A DNA stretch of 64,000 nucleotides from Acidobacteriaceae bacterium TAA 166 (GCA_000421065.1 ATWD01000001.1:1170001-1234000); one strand, 5' to 3'. Positions 16,583 to 26,591 are shown, numbered from the stretch's first letter. Notes: generated from the sequence alone by a model not told the origin. Numbers and translations: made by a program.

Positions 16583-17542
16583 ATGAAGACCCTGTTTGTA
16601 TCGATCCTGGCGAGCGCTCTGGCCTCGTCCGCCGCCGCCGCGCAAGACGCCAAAGAGTTTTTGGGCCGTTGGGATATGACGGTGACCCCCGCCACAGGCA
16701 AGCCTTATCCGCAATGGATGGAGCTGACGGAGAACGGTGGCAAGATTGAAGGCCGCTTTCAGCCGAGAGGCGGAGCATGGCGTCCGATCGCGGGGGCCAG
16801 TGTTGAGTCGGGCAAGCTGATTGTGGCTCTGGGGGAGGCGGGCCCCGGTTCGGCCGTCCGGTGGGAGCTGACGTCGCCCGGCGCGGGCAGGCTGACCGGC
16901 ATTGAGAAGCGCGGCGGAGCCGACGGCCCGGCGCTCGCCGGCGTTAAAGCGCCTTCGCTCGACCGGCCGATGCCAAAGAGATGGACGAAGCCCAGGCCTC
17001 TCTTCGACGGCAAGGATCTTAAAGGCTGGGAGCCGATCGGGAGCGTCGAGAACAACAGGTGGGTGGCGCGGGATGGCGAGCTGGTGAACGACAATCCTGA
17101 GGTGCCCGGTCAAAAGATACGCCCGGCGGCCAACATCATGACCACGGAAAAGTTCCAGGACTTCAAGCTGCATATTGAGGTGAACTGCCCGGAGGGCGGC
17201 AACAGCGGCATCTATCTGCGCGGCCGCTATGAGCTGCAGGTGGGAACCGAGGGAGGCAAGCTTCCGTCGCATGAGATGGGAGCGATCTACAGCTACTATC
17301 CTCCGCCGGAGAGCTCGGAGCCTGGGCTGGGACGATGGACGGCCTTCGACGTGACCCTTGTAGGCAGGCATGTGACGGTTTTGCGCGATGGCAAGGTGTA
17401 CCACGACCATGTCGAGATTCCCGGCCCGACCGGAGGCGCTCTTGACAGCAATGAGGCCGAGCCGGGACCGTTCTATCTGCAGGGGGATCATCACGGCGTC
17501 ATCCTCTACCGCAATATCACCCTCTCTGTTCCGAAGAAGTAA
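16583..17542 (+). CDS. Secreted DUF1080 (3-keto-disaccharide hydrolase-type) protein
   Basis: A 319-residue exported protein. Signal peptide about 1-18 (ends AAAQ). Residues about 20-115 form a small lipocalin-like region (GRWDMTVTPATGKPYPQWME), and about 130-317 is a DUF1080 domain (PLFDGKDLKGWEPIG, GNSGIYLRGRYELQV, GPFYLQGDHHGVILYRNITL), the laminin-G-like fold now named 3-keto-disaccharide hydrolase for characterised members. It probably acts on glycans or sugar derivatives outside the cytoplasm. ATG 16583 is taken; a GTG two codons earlier is equally possible. No neighbours share its function. Confidence 0.85.
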   Translation: MKTLFVSILASALASSAAAAQDAKEFLGRWDMTVTPATGKPYPQWMELTENGGKIEGRFQPRGGAWRPIAGASVESGKLIVALGEAGPGSAVRWELTSPGAGRLTGIEKRGGADGPALAGVKAPSLDRPMPKRWTKPRPLFDGKDLKGWEPIGSVENNRWVARDGELVNDNPEVPGQKIRPAANIMTTEKFQDFKLHIEVNCPEGGNSGIYLRGRYELQVGTEGGKLPSHEMGAIYSYYPPPESSEPGLGRWTAFDVTLVGRHVTVLRDGKVYHDHVEIPGPTGGALDSNEAEPGPFYLQGDHHGVILYRNITLSVPKK

Positions 17543-17729
17543 GGTCGTGTCTTGAGACGCTTGTGGGCTGGCGATTCGCTTTTGTGGCCAGGGCAGACGA
17601 TGCGTGGCATAAGGCACAAAAGGGCGCTTCGAACGAATTTCAGCGCTTCGGCCTGCTTTCCGTTGGGCCAAGCCGGCTTTTCATAGGTCGAATTTTTCCG
17701 GCAGGGCGCCTGGGTCTCGTCGACCTCGC

Positions 17730-18437
17730 TTAACCGATTCTGGAGGGGTGTTCGGGACTGGGTGGGGTGGGCTTGGTCTTGCGACTGAGGACGAAGCTGC
17801 GGCGTTTGCGTTTGCTCTCAGAGGCGCGGTCGATCTTCTTCCAGAAGGCTGCGAAGTAATCGACGGCGGAGATGATGGAGACGATGGTCATCCAGTAGAT
17901 GGCCGTGAGGGCGATGAAGCGGACCGCGATGACGAAGCCTCCGTGGAAGCCGGGGAACCAGAGCCAGTAGTCCCAGCGGTGGGCGAGGATGGCGGCGACG
18001 ACGGAGACGATCTGGATGACGGTCTTGAGCTTGCCGATCTCGGAGGCTTCGATGGTGAAGCCCTCGGTGGCGGCGATGGAGCGGAGGCCGGAGACGAGGA
18101 ACTCGCGGCCGATGACGACGACGGCGATCCAGGGCGGGACGATGCGGGGGTTGTAGGCCACCAGAACGATGTAGGCGGCCGAGACCATGAGCTTATCGGC
18201 GAGGGGGTCGAGGAGGATGCCCATGGTGGTGATCTGGCCGCGCTTGCGGGCGAGGTAGCCGTCGACGCCGTCGGTAATGGAGGCGAGGATGAAGACGATG
18301 GAGGCGATGATCTCCTGCTCGCCGCCGCCGAGGCCGGCGTGGCCGTGGCCCTGGAGGGGGAAGGCGGGGGAGAGGATCCAGATGAGCAGGGGGATCGCCG
18401 CAATGCGGCTCATCGTGATGGAGTTCGGAAGATTCAT
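17730..18437 (-). CDS. pgsA: CDP-diacylglycerol-glycerol-3-phosphate 3-phosphatidyltransferase
   Basis: A 235-residue inner-membrane enzyme of phosphatidylglycerol synthesis. The CDP-alcohol phosphotransferase motif is intact: DGVDGYLARKRG followed by GILLDPLADK, supplying the metal-binding aspartates. Several membrane helices flank it. The N-terminus MNLPNSITMSRIAAIPLLIW is typical, so ATG 18437 is used though the frame is open to 18542. The C-terminal 25 residues are basic and Ser/Pro-rich, beyond the usual end of the family. PssA-type phosphatidylserine synthase is less likely from the N-terminal motif. Monocistronic, divergent from the Ig-repeat gene. Confidence 0.9.
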   Translation of the reverse strand: MNLPNSITMSRIAAIPLLIWILSPAFPLQGHGHAGLGGGEQEIIASIVFILASITDGVDGYLARKRGQITTMGILLDPLADKLMVSAAYIVLVAYNPRIVPPWIAVVVIGREFLVSGLRSIAATEGFTIEASEIGKLKTVIQIVSVVAAILAHRWDYWLWFPGFHGGFVIAVRFIALTAIYWMTIVSIISAVDYFAAFWKKIDRASESKRKRRSFVLSRKTKPTPPSPEHPSRIG

Positions 18438-18649
18438 CGCGCGGTGATTCGGGCCCGGCCGGAAGGACTCGCCGGGGGAGTCGTTGAGATCATTCTGCCA
18501 CAGTTGCCGGGGGACGGGTGGCCAGGCAGAGGGTGAGGACAAGCAGAGGGGCGGGGCGTACGCGCATGGGAAGCTCCCTTGGGATCGCGAGGGAATTCTA
18601 CCCCCTGCGACTGTTCTTCGGGACGGGGCGGGCCGATAAGGAACTCGTC

Positions 18650-20101
18650 ATGATGACGATGCGTGAGCGGATATACAAGGTGGCTGCATTACTTTTGGTC
18701 TCGTCGAGCGCCGGGGCGGCGACGAAGGCTGCGAGCACGGTCACACTCGCGGTGAAGACTCCGTCGGCGCTGATCTACGGGCAGGAGATCGATGGGGTAG
18801 CGCAGGTGACGGCGGGGGATGGGGCGCAGGTCTCGGGGACGGTGACGTTCTATGACGGGGGGGCGAGCTTCTGCGTGCTGACGCTGGCGAATGGGTCCAG
18901 CTGCCCGGAGGGGACGGTGTTTTCGGCGGGAACGCACGCGTTTGCAGCGGTGTATTCGGGGGATGGGACGCATGCGAGGGCGACGTCGAATGAGGTGACG
19001 GTGGCGGTGGCGAAGGATACGACGACGGCGGCGGTGGCGAGCTCGGCGAACCCGATGGCTGTGGGCGGCGGTGTGGTCTACACGGCACAGGTGGCCGGGG
19101 CGCATGGGAGGCCGACGGGGATGGTGCGGTTTCTGGATGGGGCTGAGACGGGCAGGGCGCGGGAGATGGGCGAAGCTCCGCTCGATGCAAACGGGCAGGC
19201 GGCGCTGGCGGCGGTGATGCTGACGGCAGGCGACCATGCGATTACGGCGGTCTATGCGGGGGATGGGAACTCGGAGGGATCGTCGAGCACGGTGCTGCAT
19301 GAGACGGTGACGGGGCTGCTGGCGGCGACGACGACGGTGCTGGGGGTGAATGCGGGGGCCGTAAGCGCGGGACAGAGCGTGGTGCTGACGGCCAAGGTAG
19401 AGATGGCGGCGAATGCGGCTGCGGGCTCACAGGCTATAGCGTCGACCGGGCCGGGCGGGACGGTGGGGTTCTCGGATGGGAAGACGGTTCTGGGATCGGT
19501 GCGGGTAAGCGATGGGGTGGCTGCGTGGAGCATGTCGACACTAGGTGTCGGGAGCCACAGCCTGGTGGCGGCGTATCAGGGGGATGCGTGGACGGCGGCG
19601 AGCCTGTCGGCTCCAGTGAATGTGGAGGTGACGCAGGTCGTGGCTCCTCCGGCGGGGCCTCCAGTGCTGACGCTGGGGGCAGGCACCGTAACGGTGGCGG
19701 CGGGCGACTGGGTGCAGATGCCGGTGGCGGTCTCGGGGGGATCGGCGAAGACGGTTGGGTTGAGCTGCAGCGGACTTCCGGCGGAGGCTGCGTGCTCCTT
19801 TGATGCTGGCATGTTGAAGATTACGACGTCGGCTCCCCGGGACTGCGGGTCTTTGGTGCCTTATGGGGATGCTTCGGCGAAGGGTGCTGTGTTGTTGATG
19901 CTGCTTTTCGTTCCCCGGCGGAAGATGGCCCGGCTGCTGGGGATTCTGTGCGCGGTGTTGGCGATGGGCGCGATGACGGGATGCGGCACGGGGGGGTGTA
20001 CGGATCTGGGGACGCGGCCGGGGACATATACAGTTACGGTGTCGGGGAGTGTGGGGGGGGCGGTGGTTTCGCAGAAGGTGAAGCTGGTGGTTACGCCTTA
20101 G
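18650..20101 (+). CDS. Secreted Ig-like domain repeat protein
   Basis: A 483-residue exported protein. Signal peptide about 1-25. Three bacterial Ig-like repeats of about 90-100 residues follow, each with the pattern G.VTFYDG / GMVRFLDG / GTVGFSDGK and ending in HAFAAVYSGDG, HAITAVYAGDG or HSLVAAYQGD. Near the C-terminus a hydrophobic segment (VLLMLLFVPRRKMARLLGIL region) is followed by a Gly/Cys stretch and one last beta region ending in VVSQKVKLVVTP. It is likely surface-exposed with adhesive or structural role. The ATG at 18650 follows AAGGA. Codon use is extremely Gly/Ala-rich. Convergent with the glutamate dehydrogenase gene. Confidence 0.8.
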   Translation: MMTMRERIYKVAALLLVSSSAGAATKAASTVTLAVKTPSALIYGQEIDGVAQVTAGDGAQVSGTVTFYDGGASFCVLTLANGSSCPEGTVFSAGTHAFAAVYSGDGTHARATSNEVTVAVAKDTTTAAVASSANPMAVGGGVVYTAQVAGAHGRPTGMVRFLDGAETGRAREMGEAPLDANGQAALAAVMLTAGDHAITAVYAGDGNSEGSSSTVLHETVTGLLAATTTVLGVNAGAVSAGQSVVLTAKVEMAANAAAGSQAIASTGPGGTVGFSDGKTVLGSVRVSDGVAAWSMSTLGVGSHSLVAAYQGDAWTAASLSAPVNVEVTQVVAPPAGPPVLTLGAGTVTVAAGDWVQMPVAVSGGSAKTVGLSCSGLPAEAACSFDAGMLKITTSAPRDCGSLVPYGDASAKGAVLLMLLFVPRRKMARLLGILCAVLAMGAMTGCGTGGCTDLGTRPGTYTVTVSGSVGGAVVSQKVKLVVTP

Positions 20102-20126
20102 GCTGCGCTTTTGGAGGAGGAGAGAC

Positions 20127-20315
20127 GATGGCCTGTCGGCCGGGCCCACTCCGCGTGGTGCGCCCACGTCGTGGGGGTGTACTCCCTTCGGGGTGGGGCT
20201 CCCGTTGGTCGCTTGCATAAATCTTTACACCGACCAGCGGGAGGCCCACGCCAAAGGCGGTATACGCGTCACGAAGTGACCGCCCCACGCGGAGTGGGCC
20301 CGCGCGGCAGGTTGC
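20127..20315. repeat. Nested palindromic intergenic element, copy 6 (full length)
   Basis: Outer arms GCCTGTCGGCCGGGCCCACT and AGTGGGCCCGCGCGGCAG, with inner arms CTCCCGTTGGTCGC / CGACCAGCGGGAGGCC. The left middle arm has decayed (CGCCCACGTCGTGG in place of CGGTCACTTCGTGACG), while the right one (GTCACGAAGTGACCGCCCC) is intact, so the stem is broken on one side. It starts 26 bases past the stop of the Ig-repeat gene. Confidence 0.85.
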
Positions 20316-20561
20316 AGAGAATCCTGAAAACAGCACAAGGGTAAGGATGGAGAGACGATGCATGGGTTCACGCTCCTTTGCCCGACTCGACGGAAATCCT
20401 GCAAAAAACGCAGATCCTTCGACTGCGCTCCCTTCGGTCGCTTCGCTCAGGATGACACCTTTTTAAGGATTAGGATTTAGAGATTTGCCGGGGTCAGGGC
20501 TCAGGGATTAGAAGCTACGTTCAAGTCCCCGGGCCCTTTAGTCTCCGGAGCCGGTTGTTGT
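20316..20561. other. Intergenic tail with second repeat family and decayed sequence
   Basis: Between the nested palindrome and the stop of the glutamate dehydrogenase gene. It contains the repeat listed at 20408-20468 and otherwise no coding frame, RNA gene or clear terminator. Confidence 0.4.
20408..20468. repeat. Dispersed repeat family 2, copy A
   Basis: CGCAGATCCTTCGACTGCGC, then a C/T-rich TTCG-containing core and CTCAGGATGACA, ending in a T-run. A second, diverged copy is at 36059-36113. The ends and the CAGGATGACA terminus are shared; the core differs. Confidence 0.65.
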
Positions 20562-21869
<1,308 letters not shown>

Positions 21870-21983
21870 TGTTGTCTCCCCGGTTTGAGGCCTGGGCTCG
21901 AACCTCGCTGAGTATAGGACGCGGCGGGGGAGGATTCAATGCGGAGATATATTCCGTTCGCCAGGGTTTGAGGGAAGACTTCT

Positions 21984-22021
21984 GCCTGCCGGCCGAGCGG
22001 AGTGGGGGCCCCCGCGGCAGC
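21984..22021. repeat. Palindromic intergenic element, copy 7 (outer arms, decayed)
   Basis: GCCTGCCGGCCG on the left, GGGGCCCCCGCGGCAG on the right, with the central GGGCCCACTGCGC replaced by AGCGGAGTGG. A minimal and partly decayed copy in the divergent gap between gdhA and trpE, 18 bases before the trpE start. Confidence 0.6.
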
Positions 22022-22038
22022 GGTATGATGGAGGCAGT

Positions 22039-23556
22039 ATGCCTGTCTCCGCTACGAATACTCTTCCCGCAGAAAAAGACTTTTTGAAGCTCAGCCGGTC
22101 GCACACGCTGGTGCCGGTGTACCGCGCGGTGGCGGCGGATCTGGAGACGCCAGTCTCGGCATTTTTGCGCATCGCGGCGGAGGAGCCGGAGGCGTTTCTG
22201 CTGGAGTCGGTGGAGGGCGGCGAGCACGTGGGCCGCTACACGTTTATTGGGATCGAGCCGTACAAGAAGATGATTGCGCGGGGCAACGATCTGGTGGTTC
22301 GGGAGGGCAAGCGCGAGCGGCGGTTTACGGGCGATGTGTTTGCGGAGCTGAAGCAGGCGCTGAATGGGCACAAGCCCGCGAAGCTGGCGGGGTTGCCTCC
22401 GTTTACCGCGGGCGCGGTGGGGTACTTTGCCTACGATGTGGTGCGGCAGATCGAGAGGCTGCCGGAGAGAGCCAAGGACGAGCTGGGGGTTCCGGATGCT
22501 TGCTTGATGTTCTTCGACCAGGTGCTGGTCTTCGATCATGTAAAGAAGCAGATTTATCTGATCGTGACCACCGATCTTTCTCGGGAGAACCGCGAAGGAG
22601 CGTATGCGCGAGCGGTGCGGAGGCTGAATAAGCTGGAGAAGAGGCTGGCGGGGACTCTGCCTGGGCTGAGGAAGAAGAAGCCGGCGGGGAAGTTGAAGCT
22701 GGCACCGCGGACCTCGAAGGCTGCGTTTTTGAAGTCGGTGGAGAGGACGAAGGAATATATTGCCGCTGGCGATGTGTTTCAGTGCGTGCTCTCGCAAAGG
22801 TTCGACTGCGAGCCGGGGGTGGATGCATTTGAGGTGTATCGCGCGCTGCGGATTGTGAATCCTTCGCCGTATATGTACTTTTTGCGCTTTGGGCTGGAGG
22901 ATTCGGGCTCGAAGAAGAAGGCTGCGGCGCACCATATTGTGGGGTCGTCGCCGGAGCTTCTGGTGCGGGTGCATGGGCGCGAAGTGGAGTACAGGCCGAT
23001 TGCGGGAACGCGGCATCGCAGCGCTGACGAAGTAGAGGATCGCGCGATTGAGGCTGAGCTGCGCAACGACGAGAAGGAGCGCGCCGAGCACATCATGCTG
23101 GTGGACCTGGGGCGCAACGATGTGGGCCGGGTGAGCGAGTTTGGGTCGGTGCGGGTGAAGGATTTGATGTTCGTCGAGCGCTACAGCCATGTGATGCATC
23201 TGGTGAGCGCGCTCGAGGGGCGGCTGAGGGAGGGTCTGGAGCCGATCGATGCGTTCCGGGCGTGCTTCCCTGCCGGGACACTGAGTGGAGCTCCGAAGGT
23301 GCGGGCGATGGAGATTATCGACGAGATGGAGCCGGCGCGGCGCGGGGTGTATGGCGGAAGCATTTTGTATGCGGACTTCAGCGGGAATCTGGACTCGTGC
23401 ATCGCGATTCGCACGCTGTATATGAATGGCGAGCGCGGATATATCCAGGCGGGCGCGGGGATTGTGGCGGACTCGGTTCCGGAGAAGGAGTTCGAGGAGT
23501 GCCGGAATAAGGCTCAGGCGGTGGTGAGGGCGATCGAGAAGGCTCGAGGCTTCTAG
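22039..23556 (+). CDS. trpE: Anthranilate synthase component I
   Basis: A 505-residue chorismate-using enzyme that makes anthranilate, the first committed step of tryptophan synthesis. The C-terminal chorismate-binding domain is typical: PIAGTRHRS, DEKERAEHIMLVDLGRNDVGRV, HLVSALEGRL, FPAGTLSGAPKVRAMEIIDE and YIQAGAGIVADSVPEKEFEE. The N-terminal domain (about 20-200) contains the tryptophan-site segment LLESVEGGEHVGRYTFIG. The matching amidotransferase gene (trpG) lies 424 bases downstream beyond a small antisense gene. No tryptophan leader peptide or attenuator is seen in front. Aminodeoxychorismate synthase (PabB) is less likely. Confidence 0.92.
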   Translation: MPVSATNTLPAEKDFLKLSRSHTLVPVYRAVAADLETPVSAFLRIAAEEPEAFLLESVEGGEHVGRYTFIGIEPYKKMIARGNDLVVREGKRERRFTGDVFAELKQALNGHKPAKLAGLPPFTAGAVGYFAYDVVRQIERLPERAKDELGVPDACLMFFDQVLVFDHVKKQIYLIVTTDLSRENREGAYARAVRRLNKLEKRLAGTLPGLRKKKPAGKLKLAPRTSKAAFLKSVERTKEYIAAGDVFQCVLSQRFDCEPGVDAFEVYRALRIVNPSPYMYFLRFGLEDSGSKKKAAAHHIVGSSPELLVRVHGREVEYRPIAGTRHRSADEVEDRAIEAELRNDEKERAEHIMLVDLGRNDVGRVSEFGSVRVKDLMFVERYSHVMHLVSALEGRLREGLEPIDAFRACFPAGTLSGAPKVRAMEIIDEMEPARRGVYGGSILYADFSGNLDSCIAIRTLYMNGERGYIQAGAGIVADSVPEKEFEECRNKAQAVVRAIEKARGF

Positions 23557-23560
23557 ACTC

Positions 23561-23580
23561 TGCGCTGCCGCGCGCACACG
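23561..23580. repeat. Palindromic intergenic element, copy 8 (single outer arm)
   Basis: GCGCTGCCGCGCGC, the left outer arm only, five bases past the trpE stop codon. The partner arm is missing. Called from its match to the other copies and its position; could be coincidence. Confidence 0.4.
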
Positions 23581-23597
23581 CTCTTTCTTCTCCAGTT

Positions 23598-23882
23598 TTA
23601 TGCGATGCGGCGGCGGGGAGCGCCTTTCGTAGCGGATGCGTCGAGGGTGGAGGGCTTCTCTTCCGAGTGCAGGACCCAGAGGATACCACCGGCGACCTGC
23701 GCGGCTCCGATGAGGCGGGTGAGATTGGGGTGGTCTTCGAGGGAGTGCATGAGGCTCTGCCAGGGCTTGGGGCCATACTGCCAGGCGCGGGAGTCGCGGC
23801 GCGGATGGACCATGCCCATGACTCCGTCTCCGATGAGAGCCATCGCGGTGAAGTGCTTCCAGCGGCTGAGGTCGATTTGCAT
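23598..23882 (-). CDS. Small hypothetical protein between trpE and trpG, antisense to them
   Basis: A 94-residue protein I do not recognise. It begins MQIDLSRWKHFTAMALIGDG, has a weakly hydrophobic N-terminal helix, a Trp/Pro-rich middle (RAWQYGPKPWQSLMHSLEDH), a second hydrophobic helix (LIGAAQVAGGILWVLHSEEK) and a basic tail. The pattern suggests a small membrane-associated protein with two helices. ATG 23882 follows GGGAG by 10 bases; the frame is open to 23981 but that overlaps the trpG start. It splits what would otherwise be a trpE-trpG operon. Confidence 0.55.
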   Translation of the reverse strand: MQIDLSRWKHFTAMALIGDGVMGMVHPRRDSRAWQYGPKPWQSLMHSLEDHPNLTRLIGAAQVAGGILWVLHSEEKPSTLDASATKGAPRRRIA

Positions 23883-23979
23883 CGCTCGTTGTCTCCCAGA
23901 CAGATAAGAGCCCGGAAGAGGCGGCTCCGTTGCCTGTGCGGGGAGGGCTTGCCGTCTACGGCGTAGAATCAGAAGAACC

Positions 23980-24567
23980 ATGGTCTTTGTTCTGGATAAC
24001 TACGATTCGTTTACCTACAACCTGGTGCAGTACATGGGTGAGCTGGGCGCCGAGATGGTGGTGAAGCGCAATGACGAGCTGACGCCGGAGGAGGTCGAAA
24101 ACCTTCACCCGGACCGCATCCTGATCTCGCCCGGGCCGTGCACGCCGCAGGACGCGGGGATCAGCATGGGCCTGATCCGGCACTTTGCGCGGGCCGAGAA
24201 GAAGGTTCCGATCCTTGGGGTCTGCCTGGGGCACCAGGCGATCGGCGCGGCGTTCGGAGGCGAGGTGATCCGGGCTCCCAAGCTGATGCACGGCAAGACG
24301 AGCGAGGTAGAGCATGACGGCCGAACGATCTTTACCGGGATTCCCTCGCGGATGACGTGCACGCGGTACCACTCGCTGATCGTGAGCCCGAAGGGGCTGC
24401 CGGAGGAGCTGGAGATCTCGGCCCGGACGGTGGACGCGGTGACGGGCGAGGAGACGATTATGGGCTTGCGGCATCGCGAGCTTCCCATTGAGGGAGTGCA
24501 GTTTCATCCCGAGAGCGTGCTGACCTCGCACGGTAAAGAGATCATCGCCAACTTTTTGAAGATGTAA
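23980..24567 (+). CDS. trpG: Anthranilate synthase component II (glutamine amidotransferase)
   Basis: A 195-residue class I amidotransferase supplying ammonia to TrpE (and probably PabB). The catalytic triad is complete: Cys in [10 protein letters not shown], and His/Glu in [28 protein letters not shown] and [11 protein letters not shown] are family signatures. It should form a heterotetramer with the trpE product. The -10-like TAGAAT lies about 15 bases before the ATG. The following gene starts 9 bases past its stop and is likely cotranscribed. PabA is the same protein family and the one protein often serves both. Confidence 0.92.
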   Translation: MVFVLDNYDSFTYNLVQYMGELGAEMVVKRNDELTPEEVENLHPDRILISPGPCTPQDAGISMGLIRHFARAEKKVPILGVCLGHQAIGAAFGGEVIRAPKLMHGKTSEVEHDGRTIFTGIPSRMTCTRYHSLIVSPKGLPEELEISARTVDAVTGEETIMGLRHRELPIEGVQFHPESVLTSHGKEIIANFLKM

Positions 24568-24575
24568 GGAGACGC

Positions 24576-25637
24576 ATGGGCATGGGCCGGCGAGCGAGAG
24601 GGTTGAGGCGGCGGTGTGGCCCTGGGTATAACCTGCTGTGCGCCCTTGGATATGGCTCGCTGTGCTTGACCGTATCTTCTGTAGGCTGGGCACAGCAGGC
24701 GCAGCCGATTGGGTCGGTGGGGGTGGCGGACGCAACGGTTTCGGGGGCGCTCGAGGTCTCGAACGGCCGGGCGGTGCTGGTGGGAGCCTCGACGGTGACG
24801 GCGAAGGACAGGACGGCCGAGATTGCGCTGAGCCGCGGCGGCGCGGTACGGGTGTGCTCGACCAGCGGGCTGCATGTGACGGCGGGCAACGGCGCAGCGC
24901 AAGCGCAGGCTCCGTTGCTGCTGGCGCTCGATCGCGGGGCGATTGAGGTGGCGGCTCCGGTGACGACGAGCGATGTGGTGATGACGCCGGACCTTCGGTT
25001 CACGATGCGGTCGGCGGGCGCGCTGGATCTGAGGGTGCGGGTGGCGCGCAACGGCGATACGTGCGTAGAGAATCGCGGGGCGACGGCTCCCACGCTGGGG
25101 GTGAGCGATCCGTTCGGCGAAGCGAGCTATGAGATCAAGCCGGGGCAACATGTGCTGTTCGAGCATGGCAGCCTGAAGGAGGTTGTGGACCACGAGAGTG
25201 AGCCGTGCGGGTGCCCGGCGGTGCCGGTGGTCTCGGTGGCGGACGCCGGAGCTGCGGCTGCGCGGGGAGCCGCGGTTGCCGCGCCGGGTGCGGCAACCGC
25301 AGCTTCCGTTGCGGCGAGGACGGCGGCGGAGCAGCATCCCTTCCCTGCCGCGGAGAGCGCTGGGCTGGCTCCGGTGAGCTCGCCTCCGCAGGCTCCGGCG
25401 GGGCAGGTGCATGCACAGGTTTCGACCTCGATGAGTTATGGCGAAAGTGCCGGGACTGTGGGATCGGCGGATGGAACGGGGACGCCTGCTCCCGCGAGCG
25501 CTACGGGGAATGAGTCCAGTGCAGAGCCGAAGAGCGCGGGAACGGCACAGGCATCTCCGCCTCCGGCCGCCCCGCCGTCGGGCAATGTCTTTCACTCGAT
25601 CGGGCGGTTCTTCAAGAAACTGTTCGGCGGCCACTGA
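24576..25637 (+). CDS. Secreted FecR-like protein with low-complexity tail
   Basis: A 353-residue exported protein. A basic N-terminus and a hydrophobic segment (about 20-40, ending GWAQ) form a signal peptide. Residues about 45-210 (AEIALSRGGAVRVCSTSG, LDRGAIEVAAP, LRFTMRSAGALDLRVRVARN, YEIKPGQHVLFEHGSL) resemble the beta-helical FecR domain. An Ala/Pro/Ser-rich region about 230-330 follows, and the chain ends in an amphipathic basic helix (FHSIGRFFKKLFGGH). Function unknown. It starts 9 bases past trpG, so shares its transcript although it has no obvious tie to tryptophan synthesis. Confidence 0.65.
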   Translation: MGMGRRARGLRRRCGPGYNLLCALGYGSLCLTVSSVGWAQQAQPIGSVGVADATVSGALEVSNGRAVLVGASTVTAKDRTAEIALSRGGAVRVCSTSGLHVTAGNGAAQAQAPLLLALDRGAIEVAAPVTTSDVVMTPDLRFTMRSAGALDLRVRVARNGDTCVENRGATAPTLGVSDPFGEASYEIKPGQHVLFEHGSLKEVVDHESEPCGCPAVPVVSVADAGAAAARGAAVAAPGAATAASVAARTAAEQHPFPAAESAGLAPVSSPPQAPAGQVHAQVSTSMSYGESAGTVGSADGTGTPAPASATGNESSAEPKSAGTAQASPPPAAPPSGNVFHSIGRFFKKLFGGH

Positions 25638-25648
25638 GCCACTTTCTA

Positions 25649-25831
25649 GCCTGCCTGACGGGCCCACTGCGCGTGGGGCGATCACTTTCGTGACGCGTAT
25701 ACCGCCTTCGGCGTGGGCCTCCCACTGGTCGGCGCAAATATCTTTCCAACGACCAATGGGAGCCTCACCCCAAAGGGCAAATATACGTCACGATGTGACC
25801 GCTGCCCGCGTAGGGCGCCCGCGCGGGAGCG
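25649..25831. repeat. Nested palindromic intergenic element, copy 9 (full length)
   Basis: Outer arms GCCTGCCTGACGGGCCCACT and a decayed right arm (GTAGGGCGCCCGCGCGGGAGCGC), with middle arms ATCACTTTCGTGACGCGTAT / ATACGTCACGATGTGACCG and inner arms CTCCCACTGGTCG / CGACCAATGGGAGCCTC. It lies between two genes on the same strand, 12 bases past the stop of the FecR-like gene and before efp. Confidence 0.8.
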
Positions 25832-25974
25832 CCTCGCCTCTCATCTGAGCCCTGTTACGGAAAACTGCTGCGATACAATGATTGAGGTTTCGGGGACCGG
25901 ACGCTCGGATTGGGCGCCTCGCCGGACAAAACTCACAGCACAAGTTCAACTCAACCAAAGTCAGAGGTTTTTCA

Positions 25975-26535
25975 ATGTCGATTCCCGCAACGCAGATGCG
26001 CCCGGGCATGGTTATCAAGTTCAAGGACGATCTTCACCTGGTGTTTTCGGTGGAGCACCGCACGCCGGGCAATCTCCGCGCCTTCATCCAGGCCAAGCTG
26101 CGCAACATCCGCACGGGCGCGATGTTCGTCGAGCGTTTCCGCTCGCCTGACCCGATCGATCGCGTGATCGTGGACGAGGTCAAGATGGAGTACCTGTATA
26201 ACGACGGCGACGACTACTACTTCATGGACATGGAGACCTTCGAGCAGACGAACCTGAAGCGCGAGACGCTGGGCGATGCGGTCGAGTATCTTCTGCCCAA
26301 CCTGACCATCGCGGTCAGCTTCCATGACGGCAAGGCCGTCGGTATCGAGCTGCCGAACGTGGTGGAGATGACGGTGGTCGAGACCGAGCCGGGCATCAAG
26401 TCGGCGACGGCGTCTTCGGTGACCAAGCCGGCGAAGCTCGAGACGGGTCTGGTGGTGCAGGTTCCTCCGTTCATCAACGAGGGCGAGAAGATTCGCGTGG
26501 ATACGGCGGAAGGCGCTTACATGAGCCGGGCGTAG
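25975..26535 (+). CDS. efp: Translation elongation factor P
   Basis: A 186-residue cytosolic factor that rescues ribosomes stalled at polyproline. The three domains are present: domain I about 1-63, II about 66-128, III about 130-186 ending in the usual GEKIRVDTAEGAYMSRA. At the tip of the domain I loop, HRTPGNLRAF, the residue aligned with the modified Lys34 of E. coli is Asn33, so neither the EpmA nor the EarP type of modification can apply. ATG 25975 follows AGAGG. A -10-like GATACAAT is at 25872-25879. A terminator follows directly. Confidence 0.93.
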   Translation: MSIPATQMRPGMVIKFKDDLHLVFSVEHRTPGNLRAFIQAKLRNIRTGAMFVERFRSPDPIDRVIVDEVKMEYLYNDGDDYYFMDMETFEQTNLKRETLGDAVEYLLPNLTIAVSFHDGKAVGIELPNVVEMTVVETEPGIKSATASSVTKPAKLETGLVVQVPPFINEGEKIRVDTAEGAYMSRA

Positions 26536-26554
26536 ACCTTGCTCCGCAGATTGG

Positions 26555-26591
26555 GAAGAGGCAGGGCTTTCGGGCTCTGCCTCTTTCGTTT
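26555..26591 (+). terminator. Terminator of efp
   Basis: GAAGAGGCAGGGC pairs with GCTCTGCCTCTTTC around TTTCGG, followed by GTTTG. It starts 20 bases past the efp stop. Confidence 0.8.

Noticed and set aside
21870-22038. Tryptophan leader peptide or attenuator before trpE
   Set aside because: No Trp-rich short frame and no pair of alternative hairpins; the gap mainly holds a decayed palindrome copy.
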